From Ananas comosus (taxonomy: Eukaryota; Streptophyta; Magnoliopsida; Poales; Bromeliaceae): DNA of 64,000 nucleotides. The stretch's first letter is position 1, and every line of letters starts with the position of its first letter. The notes below the pieces were generated by a model. That model worked only from the letters and a program-made list of their open reading frames with translations. It ran no database searches and had not been told where the DNA came from. Positions 48,318 through 58,245 of the stretch are shown here, piece after piece. A program made the position numbers and the translations under genes. The stretch lies in NCBI RefSeq assembly GCF_001540865.1, contig NC_033631.1:5117282-5181281 (forward strand). The letters run 5' to 3'.

Positions 48318-48740
48318 TTAATATAATTTATCCTTGATGTACTCTTTGATCTTGTGATACCACCGCTCAATGTGCTTGGATTTCTGATGAGGCCTTGGCT
48401 TCTTAGCTAATGCTACAGCGCCATTATTATCACAGTATCGTGGCAGGGGATCCTTACTTGAAGGAACCACGCCAAGCATATGACAAATTTCTTGATCCAA
48501 ACAGCTTCCTTGGCAGCTTCAAATGCAGCGATGTACTCCGCTTCCATAGTAGAATCTACGATCGTCTCTTGCTTTGAACTTTTCCAAATAATTGACCCAC
48601 CATTGCAAATAAACAGATATCCAGACGTAGACATTCTATAGTCTATATCAGACATAATGTTTGAATCCGTATAGCCATTAATTCTGAGTTCTCCTCCTCC
48701 AAAAATCAAAAACATATCCTTCTTCTTCCTAAGTACTTAA
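48318..48740 (-). pseudogene. Copia-2 RNase H
   Basis: The minus strand reads [56 protein letters not shown] and then, in another frame, YCDNNGAVALAKKPR and HQKSKHIERWYHKI. These are the copia RNase H motifs. A frameshift near 48480 separates the halves, so the enzyme is broken. Confidence 0.9.
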
Positions 48741-49563
48741 GGATATTCTTTGCCGCTACCCAATGTTCCTCTCCTGGGTTCGACTGATATCGGCTAGTGA
48801 TACTCACAGCCTGTGCTATATCGGGTCGAGTACATAGCATACATTAAACTCCCTATTGCTAAAGCATAAGGGATCCTACTCATGCGACTTTTCTCTTCAG
48901 GTGTTTTAAGAGACATAGTCTTAGAGAGGTGAATTCTATGTCTTAGAGGTACCATACCCCTTTTATATCTTAGAGATAAAAGGTCTATCCCTATAGACCT
49001 TTTATCTCTAAGATATAAGATGCTTCTCCAAGGTCTTTCATAGAAAACTCTTTAGATAACCATAACTTGACCGATGTTAGCATAGGAATGTCATTTACAA
49101 TTAGGAGTATGTCATCCACGTACAGTACGAGAAAAGTAACAGCACACCCACTAATCTTTTGATATATACACGGCTTTTCCTCATTTCTGATGAAATCGAA
49201 CGATTCGATTGCATCGTTAAAACGAGTGTTCCAACTCCGAGAAGCTTACTTCAATCCATAAATTGATCGTTAAAGCTTGCACACCTTATGACTCCCATCT
49301 TTGGAAGTGGAACCCAAAGGCTGCTCTATATAGATATCTTTTTCAAGATATCTATTTAGGAAAGCAATTTTCATAACCATTTGTCAGATCTCATAGTCAT
49401 AGTGTGCAGCAATAGCAAGCAGAGTTCTGATAGACTTAAATATGGCTACAGGTGAAAAGGTATCCTGATAGTCAATGCCTTTGCGTTGACTATAACCTTT
49501 TGCTACTAGCCTAGCTTTGTAGGTCTCTATCTTTCCATCAGAACCAATCTTTCTCTTGAATAT
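48741..49563 (-). pseudogene. Copia-2 reverse transcriptase (C-terminal part), multiply broken
   Basis: The minus strand reads [20 protein letters not shown] near 49510-49560, MVMKIAFLNRYL (normally MDVKTAFLNG), then LVLYVDDILLI (YVDD codons at 49111-49122) and MKDLGEASYIL. Several stops and frameshifts lie between them. After SYIL about 30 codons are replaced by a perfect 26-bp inverted repeat (48963-49018). The N-terminal part continues beyond the inserted gypsy derivative at 56720. Confidence 0.9.
48963..49018. repeat. Perfect 26-bp inverted repeat with 4-nt loop
   Basis: The arms 48963-48988 and 48993-49018 are exact reverse complements; the loop is CCCT. The sequence sits at a deletion in the copia-2 RT, so it looks like filler DNA made by fold-back copying of the MKDLGEASYIL codons. 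Confidence 0.95.
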
Positions 49564-50501
49564 TGTGATGCCTACCCCTTCTCCATGATTGCTGATGAAA
49601 TCAACGGTTTGGACCTTCTGACCTTTAACTAGTTCGTTCGTCGAATTGACGTGTACTAGAATCGGATTGACACAGTTTTGGTGTCAGGTCTCTGTTGATG
49701 TATACATCGTATGCGATTGTACTAACACCTAAATTGGTGTGTTGTGGGTTAGTCTGTGGTTGGTGATAAGATTCGTCTTGGCTCGAGACACTCCAGGGTA
49801 TTGTCGGAGTTCTCGGAGCTTTGAGTATAGCTCGGTTATGGTGCGAAAATCGGTTAGAGAAACTATTTCCTAAAGCCTCAGTTTGTGTGATTCACGGCTT
49901 AGTGTCGCTTGTAGCTTTTGAATGTTGAAAGCTATGGGACTCCCAGAGAGTCGGTTCAGGGTCGATCTGATTATGAATGTCGGCTTGCAAAGTCGATGTT
50001 TCGACGGTTTGGTTGTGAACTTTTGGTTCAGTGAAGAGGTATCAGGTCGCTTGATACTTCGATGTGTCGTGCTTCCAACTCGTTGTTGGGAGTGAATCTT
50101 CGGGTATTTCGCTTTTCTTTTGATAAGTACATTGGCTGCAGACAATGTACTGTCGAAAGTTGGGACGAAATACCCTCTTTCCCCGTTCGGACTTTTGGAT
50201 TGGGTCGATGTGTTCTCTAGATTGTCTGGTGGGAAAGCTTGAGTGATGCTGATTTTTGACCATGTAGTGAGCCTTGGATTATTCCCTGGCAGGTTCTGCT
50301 CAGTTGATTTATCATCACTGCTGATGGTTTTGACTCTGGCTCTAGTCTGGATGTTCGTAGCTCTTTAGTTGTGCCTTCCACAGCTAAAAGATTTGTTTGG
50401 TTTGTAGTCTCGGTCTGTTGCCGGGAGGTTCTGAATGACAGATGTTGAGTGACTTGAGCCTGATTGTTGGCTTTGATTGTCACCGTATGTGATAGCGTAT
50501 A

Positions 50502-51055
50502 TGTCACGCCCCGGAGTCCGATGCCAATTTGGCCCGACCCGAGCACGTCAAACAGACGCCGAACGGACAGAGTTTCCCCTATCCGCCCAAGGCTCATCAC
50601 ATGCACATTTTCATCAATAGAGAAAAGCACTAGCGGAAACATACACAACGGCTTACACGAGGGTAAGNAGGGACCGGTCTCCGAGAGCTCTCCCAGCGCG
50701 GCTAGAGCTGCTGCGCGCGATGCATCCGGTCTCTCCTAGGGGGACCGGTCTCTGGGGGACCGGTCTCTCAGACAGAGACCGGTTCCCGAGAGCTGTCCTT
50801 CCACGACTTAGCCGATTTTTCGACTATCTCATTCTGCACGCGTTCGGGGACCGGTCTCTCCCACCAGGGACCGGTCCCCGAGAGCTCAAAAACTGCAGTT
50901 TTGCAGAATTTGATTCTCTAGCTCTCGAAAACCTCCCGTAACTCACTTTCGATCATTTTAACACCTTCGGCTTTCCGAAGTGTACCGTCCTCGCACTTTG
51001 GTCAATTTGACTAAAGTTCGATACTTTTATTTTTCCGAATTTTCGGTATATTACA
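50502..51055 (-). mobile_element. Solo LTR G, 554 bp, nested in the gypsy derivative
   Basis: Starts TGTCACGCCCCGG and ends GGTATATTACA. GTATA is duplicated exactly (50497-50501 and 51056-51060). Its start region (GAACGGACAGAGTTTCCCC, CCAAGGCTCA) matches, in inverse, the end of LTR1 at 19320-19420, so it is a compact relative of that 3.7-kb LTR. It carries six ACCGGT palindromes (50672-50879). An N is at 50668. Confidence 0.95.
50670..50885. repeat. ACCGGT palindrome array in LTR G
   Basis: Six ACCGGT hexamers plus one degenerate copy (ATCCGGTCTCTCC). Most are GGGACCGGTCTCTC, one is AGACCGGTTCCC, and the last is GGGACCGGTCCCC, as in LTR F. Confidence 0.9.
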
Positions 51056-52051
51056 GTATAGGGTTTGCGACTCGACTTATCGTGCAAACCTTGGAATTGT
51101 ATACTTGTCCGATTAATTGGTGACAAGTGCGCCGGGGTCTCATTGAGACAGGTAATTGGGTGTTGCTGAGAACGTCGATCGCTAGGGTCCCTTGTAGGAC
51201 GACAGCGACAGGGTCTCGTAGAGACAGGTGTTGAGCATCACCGATGGTTAATATCGCATAGTGCGATTGGTAATCCTGTGCACCAAGGGTTGGACTTGCA
51301 GAGAGCATATGGTGGTTTGTTTGCACCGTATTATGTCATTGAGTGGACAAATTGTCCAACTCAATTGGTATTGTCAGCCTCAAACCTTTTGGTCAGGTAG
51401 AAAGTGAGGTCTTGGACCTAGGACGGTAGATGCCGCAGGTGACTTTCTGTTGATGGAGGTTCCACTTTGGTAGTTGTGTGGTAACTGGTGGGAGACTGTG
51501 GTCTCCGAGGTGAGTGCTTTTGACTCAGGTTTTAGAACAACGTTTCGTTTTCGCTCGTGGTGAGCAGGTTGCCGTTGTTTGGCTAGTCGGAGTGTGTCTT
51601 TTCGGCCTATGAGAATACACTCCATACTTGTGGTGTCGTCCCGTGACTTCTCTACGTGGACGTTCGACGTAGTCAAGTCGGTTACTGCTACGCGGACCAA
51701 GGTTGATTGGGCCTAGAGTTTCTGAGTGGTGAATTATTATCTTAGAATTAGCATTTTGGGATCATATAATCCTGGTCGCGGGACTGTTTTTGTCCGCAGG
51801 TTATAGGATGGTGTTGATCTCGATGAGTATGGTCCGTAGATTTTGAGTTGGTATGTCTTCCCTCGTCTAATCCGAGTGGAACCGCAGTTCTATTCTCCCC
51901 ATCTTTCAGAGGTTCATCTGTCCAGATTCATGAAAATGTAATTGACCAGTACTCAAAGGTGATACCGCAGTGGTGGAGTAATATCCGAATTCGTTTTCGA
52001 TGGATACGTGGTCAAGTTTCGGGGACGAAACTTCTTTTAAGGGGGGAATAA

Positions 52052-55000
52052 TGTAAGGACTGGGATTTTCGCAGTGTAGCTAAAGTCTTTGTTGATGATG
52101 TTTTTATGTGTAATTTAATTATATAAGTACTCGTCAAGTTTCAAGAGAAAACGAGTTAAAATGGAGAAGTTACGCGATCAATACTAATGACTTAAGTGAA
52201 TAGTAACTCCGATTTTCCGGAGAAGCCAATGAATAGAGTTGGCTTCTGGCGCGTATCGGACTCCGTTCATAGCGATCCAATAGCTCGTTTTGAACAGTTC
52301 AGCTATTCTGGAACTAATGGCGCTGACGGATTTCAAATATGGTGCTCGGTTTTCGAGAAAAAGGGGTTTAATCGGATTTTATATATGGTATATATATGTG
52401 TCTTTTAGTGGAAACAAAGAGGGTTGATTTCATCATAAATCGGAGACCAAATCGAGCGAAAAAAAATGCTAGATTCGATGTCCCAGTTATGCTGAACGCG
52501 CTGGCGTAGTCCGTTTGAAAATCCGACGGACGGATCGCTAGATATTGTACATTTTCCGAGGTGAGGTCAAAACGGTATTTTTGTATATCACGCGAAACCC
52601 CTTATATTTTATATACCGAATTGCGTGGGATTGAACGTGGAGATGCGTACACGTGAAATACACGCACCGTGGGGGACTGGAATGAAAATATTTATCTTTG
52701 GAGGACTTTTCTGCAATAAGATACATGTTATATAGTGTTGTAATAGGGTTTCATGCATGAAACCCTAGATCTTGGACCTCTTTTGGCTCAGCTGTGCCCT
52801 AGCTGTCGCCAGCATCATCCAGGGCCTTCACCGCGCACGCCCCCGACCGTCGGCAAGCGCTCCGGCTGCCGGAAAAGCTTAACTTGGCCTCTCCTTCACC
52901 TTCTCCTCTATCTAACCACCACTAACCTCCTCCATCTCTGCCCGTGGACCACCAGGGAGATCATCACCCTTGGGCCCCCCTCCCTGGGCCATACCCTACC
53001 TCCGGCGACTGCCGGCGTGCCGTCGTCGCCGGCCCCGCGCGCAGCTACTGCTGCCTTGGCAGCCTGCGGCCTAGCTGGCCGAGCTCGGGCCGAGACCAGG
53101 CTGCTGCTGGCCTGCGCGCCGCCGCCGCCTTGTGACGGCCGTGCGCCTCCCTCCGGCCTCCAGCCGGCTACCGCACACGATTGGCGTGGTCGCCACCGCC
53201 GCCGCGCGCGCTCTGGGTGCCGCCGGGGCTAGTTTCTGGTCGAGTCGAGCTCGGGTGGCCGAACCTTGCTCGCTCACTGTCGCCGCCGTCGGCCGGAGCC
53301 ACCACTCCCCTCCTCGTGACCCCGGAGGAGCACCGCGGCCACCCCACGGCTGCTCAAGCTCCGCCATGGCCAGAGTTGGTGGCTCGAGCTCCTCCCAAAC
53401 CCGTGCGGGCCCAGTCTCCCCCCACGGGGCCACCGCCGCCTTCCGCTGCCAGCCGACGTGAGCACCGGCTCCGCCTGGCCGACCGCACTCGTCCGACGCC
53501 GGCTCCCGGCCGCTGGAGCTCCCTGCCGGCCGGATCTGGATCATGCTCTCCTCGGGTAGCTTTGGCTAGGGCATCATTGCCGGCCACCACCACCACCTCC
53601 CGTTGCCAGACTACGTGCGCCCCGACCTTCCCTTGTCGGCCATAACCTCCCTCTACCGATGCGCCCGCCGTCCTGCCGCCGTCGGCCAACCGTGTTCCTC
53701 CAAGCTCCAGTAAGCCTAGTTTAGGTTTTCCTGCACATCGTTTGGAGTTCCGATCACTTTTTCGGTGATCCGAGGACACTCTGATAGGCACGGAAGTGAG
53801 TACGATCATCTTTAATTCGTGCTAAACATCATGCTCACCTCCATTGGGGTCAACGGTGCCCCGATTTATGCGTTAGAAGCATTCTTCTCTCTGTGCGCGT
53901 TGTTTCGCTGATCGTCGCGTCGCTCATACACTTGCCACAGGGGCCGGCAGTGCTCCGAAAGGTGAGCACGACCTCCGACACACTGAGACCTATCAGCATG
54001 TGTCTCGGCTTGGCTGATTGACCATCGGTTTGCACTGTCGGGCTATAAAACCCCGAAAATCGCATGAAATAATGCGATTTCTTGTAATCGGGAGGCTTTT
54101 TATGGAGTTGTTTATGTTGTGGTCGCTGTTGGCAGTGTGTGCCGGCTGTGGGTGACCTCTGGACTGATTGTCCCAGGCCCCAAGTCCTTGCGGGAATCAA
54201 AAATAGATTTTCGGTGCACTTTTCGACGAAATCCGCCGATGGAACGCGTTTTCAGTTCGAAATTCTTCCGACAGTGCTCGTGATGATTTGTGACGTCGCT
54301 GAGCCTTATTGGCTGGTCACCCACATCGTTTCTAGGGTCTGAAAACGATAGGTGAGCGATGGTGGGTTCCGGTGTCCAATTGGACACTTCTGGGAACCCG
54401 GATCGGAACGATTATCTGACAATAATCGTTTCAGAGTGAGTTAATGTCTTTGCTGCCAAGTCACATGTATATATGTGTTTAGTGGCAGCGGGTGACTCGT
54501 GGTACGAGTCGGTGTGTTTCGGGACAGTTCATGGGTCCCGGCGGAGTCCCAGTGTGATTTTCAGGACTTCCGGCGAGTTACGGTAGTCGGTTTGGGAAAC
54601 TGATCTCCGTGGGATTGTTCATAGAGTTGTGATTTCAATGGTTATTAATTGTGGGTTAAATGCTAACCAGGTGGACCCTCCGTAGGTCTGGTTGACGTTC
54701 TTTCGCGGTCAGGAGACAGGCGCGATATTTTTTTACAGGTGGGTATTTCGATCCGAAGTCGGTACAGTGGTGCACGCTCGGTGATATCCTCTTACCCTTA
54801 CTCTTTGGTTATTACTACTGCATAGTACATATATTGAGCCTTGCACCCTTGTTTATCAGTTATACTCTACTCGTTGTTTGCATATTTAGTATCCTGAGTA
54901 GGAGTAAAGTAGCTTTATCTACATATGATATCTGTTGACCTAGTTTGTCGGTTGTTACATTCAGTATCATTGACCTGGTTGGTCGGTTGTTGCATTCAGT

Positions 55001-56714
55001 ATCTGTGACTTGATTGGTCGATTGTTGTATCTCGTATCTGCAACCTATTCGGTCGGTTCCTTGACTTTTGTCGTTCGATGACCGTTGAGGCCGGTATACC
55101 TTGAGGGGTGGGATTGTCGGTTAGCTGCCGACGGTTGATTATAGTTTGCTCAGATCCACTGTTGGATATGTTTGCTACTTAGTTAGTCAGTTCGTGACTT
55201 TCATTGTGTGATGACCTATACGGTCGGTATACCCTGAGGGGTAAGATTGTCGGCTAGTGGGTGACGGTAGTTCTGGATTATACACTCTGGTGACTTGTTG
55301 GTCAGTTCTTGAGTATACATTTAGTTGACATTGAGCAGTATTGGCATACATTTGAGAGGATGTCGAGTTGTTCCATCCTAGTTGACCTGAGTGGTCTATT
55401 CTTGTGCTTCATTACAGTTTGATGACCTATTGGCCTGTTTACCCCGAGGGGCGGTGATTTTCGGCTGGTTGCCGACGGTTGGCTATTGAGCATATCAGCA
55501 TTGATTGCCCGAGACTTGTTCACATTTCATATACACCAGCGATTTGGCCACCGCAAGAGGGTGTTCTTTTCCGAAAAGGTGGTCGTACGTCCGACCCGTG
55601 AGCCCGGCGACTAGTATCGGGTTATATGCAGCCTATGAGCCCAGGGGTCAGAACTGGGTGCCCAGCGGTCAGAACTGGGTTATATGCAGGTAGAGTGGCA
55701 GTGTGCACACGCTTGAGGTCTGCGGACCGATATATCAGATTTCAGATTGGGTATTTTGGACTACTCGTCCGGTTGATGCATATGACTATAATAGCAGTTT
55801 TTGCATATATACTTACAGTTCTTTCCTTACACTTGCCTTGCTACTATAGTTTTGATACCCAGGTATATATTCAGTTCTTCTTTCAGTAGCGGTAGACATA
55901 TACTCTGTTATTGTTCTACTTCCTTCTCGTTTATAGTTATTGTATTTGTTATATCTGCTCATGACCTTATTTATCTTTTCCTGATCCGGTGAGTACTCCT
56001 CACCTTCGTCTGCTTGCGGTACTCACTGGAAGGGGAGACATGTTTACATATTCTCACCTCCCCCACCATTTTTCAAGTATTGCAGGCGGTGACGGTCGAG
56101 ACGAGATGTGAGACATGTTCGTAGCGGTCGATAGAGCTTCCGACCCGGTTTGTTCGGTTTAGTTGTTATCCCCTTTATTTCTGTTGATATAACTTAGACA
56201 GCTAATATGGTTCAGTATTTTATTATGTTTTAATATTCAAGATTTCAGTTGGTTTTCTGAATTTAATAAAGATTCGTGGATTTTTGTAAAATGGAAAGAT
56301 TTTCTATCCCTCGTGGTAGTGAGTTTCAAAAAGAAAAAGGTTTCCGTCTGGGAAACAGTTTTAAAGGGCTTTCTCGTGGTTTTTGTAACTTAGTACTTCA
56401 AAACCAGTTTTCGGGTAGGAAACGTTTTAACTAATAGTTGTGGTTTTATATTTAAACACTGAATGGTAAATCTGTGGTGAATGGTGAATGAATGTTGAAT
56501 GTTGTATATTTATTATGGTGGTTGTACTCTGTTTGGACATCTTGTACTTGTGCGACGCCGTGCAAATATAGGGGAGACTCCGTCCGTGTGAACAGTAGAT
56601 TCCTTATATTTGTGGCGGATCTAGCATACCCTGGGGAGTCAGGTTTAAAAAAAAAAAAAAATTTAGGGCACTTCTGCTGTATTTTCAAAATAAAAGGGAC
56701 CCCGGGGCGTGACA
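52052..56714 (+). mobile_element. LTR C, 3' LTR of the gypsy derivative, same family as A and B
   Basis: Starts TGTAAGGACTGGG right after the polypurine tract and ends CCCCGGGGCGTGACA. It is about 4.66 kb. It has the same order of parts as A: start region with CTCCGATTTTCCGGAG, TTATATAG promoter at 52728, a 24-bp perfect telobox palindrome at 52744-52767, GC-rich block at about 52790-53700, stem-loop at 53793-53842 and the three-fold module at 55085-55480. Confidence 0.95.
52728..52767 (+). promoter_or_regulatory. LTR C core promoter with telobox palindrome
   Basis: TTATATAG at 52728-52735 is followed at 52744-52767 by a perfect 24-bp palindrome with centre CATGCATG and arms TAGGGTTT/AAACCCTA. 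The equivalents in A (24178-24205) and B (28712-28730) also pair but have different stems. Confidence 0.55.
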
Positions 56715-56719
56715 AATAT

Positions 56720-57540
56720 CCATTTACATCCAATGGGTACAATACCTTCCGTTGGATCAACCAAAGTTCATACTTGATTAAAGAACATTGAGTCAATTTC
56801 GGACTTCATAGCTTCTAACTATTTATTGGAGTCGATGTCTGACATCGCTTCGCTATAAGTCTTAGGATCATCTCTATGGTCCTTTTATCCCATTAGAAAT
56901 ATTTTGTTCATCTTCTCTATAAATAATCCCACATATCTATCAAGAGGATGGGAGACCCTACTAGACTTGCGAGACGGCGATGTAACCTCTAGTGTCACAG
57001 GGTTATCAGAGAGGGCTCTTGGAATATTCGATCCTAAAGAGACTTTCTCCTCTAGCTCCATGTTTCTCCCACTACCTCCAACCAAAATAAATTCATTTTC
57101 AAGAAAGAAGGCATGACGACTCACAATCATATTATAGCCTTCTGGGAGATAAAAATAGTATCCAAGTGATTTTTTGAGATGCTCAATGAATCTACTCTTG
57201 ACTGATTTGCTTTCCAACTTGTCAGTCTTTAATTTCTTAATATAAGCTAGACACACCCAGGTCTTAATATAAGTAAAACTTGGCTTCCTACCATGCCACA
57301 TCTCATATGGTGTGGTCGGAACAGATTTGGAAGACACCCTGTTCAGAATATAAATAGCTATAAGAAGTGTGTAACCCCAAAGCGACATAAGGAAATCCGT
57401 AAAGCTAATCATAGATCGAAGCATATCCAATAAAGTTTGATTCCTCAGTTCAGACACCCCATTCAATTCTGGTGTTCCGGGAGGAGTCCATTGAGAGACA
57501 ATACCATTATCTTTGAGGTAGGTTAAGAAATCCATACTAA
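56720..57540 (-). pseudogene. Copia-2 RT start and integrase C-terminal part
   Basis: The minus strand reads NGVSELRNQTLLDMLRSMI (with the catalytic Glu position kept), TPYEMWHGRKPSFTYIKTW, SLGYYFYLPEGYNMIVSR and SSRVSHPLDRYVG, the usual order from integrase core to linker. The RT N-terminus (DPTEGIVPIGCKWI) follows at 56720-56760, where the gypsy derivative cuts in. A second catalytic-Asp motif (SDRGGEY) lies near 57548-57565, just after a stop codon. Confidence 0.9.
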
Positions 57541-57649
57541 GGTATTCCCCTCCTCGATCTGATCAAAGAGCATTAATTGGTTTCTCCATTTGCTTTTCTA
57601 CTTCTTGTCTAAACTCTTTAAACTTTTCAAGGGTTTCAGAATTGTGTTT

Positions 57650-58245
57650 AATTAAGCACACATACCTATACCGTGAAAATCATCAGTAAAGATAATAAAG
57701 TAGAGATAGCCACCCCATGCAGACACATCGAATGGTTCACATGCATTAGTATGTATTAGAGCAAGTACTTCAGTAGCTCTCTCTCCTTGTACAACAAAGA
57801 GAGACTTAGTCATTTTTCCTTGAAGACATAATTCACAAGCTGGGTATGATTCAGAGGGTAAGGACCCTAAGACATCATTCTTAGCCAACTTGTTAATCCT
57901 ATCCTTTCCAATGTGACCAAGTCTAAGATGCCACAAGAACATTTTATTTACCTCCTCTCTTGGTCTTTTGAAACTAATGATATTTTCATTCATGCCATTA
58001 TAACCTGTATTAACACTAACATCCATATGTAAGTGATAGAGATTGTCTATTAAAGAACCATAACCTATCAAATTATTTCTCAAATAAATTGAACAAACGT
58101 TTGATTAAAAAATAAACTTATAACCGTCCAGTACAAAACGTGAAACAGAAATAGTGTTTCTAGTCGCACTAGGAATATAAAGACAATCTCTAAGTTCTAA
58201 TACTACTCCTGTCGGCAGACATAAATGATAAATCCCCACGACAAT
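57650..58245 (-). pseudogene. Copia-2 GAG-pre-integrase domain and integrase N-terminal part
   Basis: The minus strand reads MFLWHLRLGHIGKDRINKL, then CELCLQGKMTKSLF, giving the H-H-C-C zinc-binding pattern, and ALIHTNACEPFDVSAWGGY. The expected catalytic Asp in HTD is Asn here (HTN), so this integrase would be inactive even without the stops. Further upstream (58090-58245) YHLCLPTG-like and LRDCLYIPSATRNTISVS belong to the post-protease region. Solo LTR D interrupts it at 58246. Confidence 0.9.

Larger units (their letters stand above)
49564..56714 (+). mobile_element. Non-autonomous gypsy derivative (7.15 kb) inserted in copia-2
   Basis: AATAT is duplicated exactly (49559-49563 and 56715-56719), and the copia-2 frame (WIFKRK) is restored by removing the insert and one copy. 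The right end is the long LTR C. Before it, AAGGGGGGAATAA (52039-52051) is a polypurine tract. The left end, however, is not a long LTR: TGTGATGCC leads after about 105 bp to TTGACA (ending 49672) and TTGGTGTCAGG, which resembles a Met-tRNA primer site. The internal region, 49690-52038, has no gag or pol motifs and shares a hairpin block with 19613-19642. It contains solo LTR G. I call it LARD-like. Confidence 0.85.

Noticed and set aside
50217..50648. 143-codon minus-strand frame crossing the left end of solo LTR G
   Set aside because: It spans the border between the gypsy derivative and the later insertion G, so it cannot be an old gene, and it has no domain.
52753..53645. Overlapping plus and minus frames of 150-160 codons in LTR C
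   Set aside because: They overlap on both strands, have biased composition and do not match the frames of A or B.
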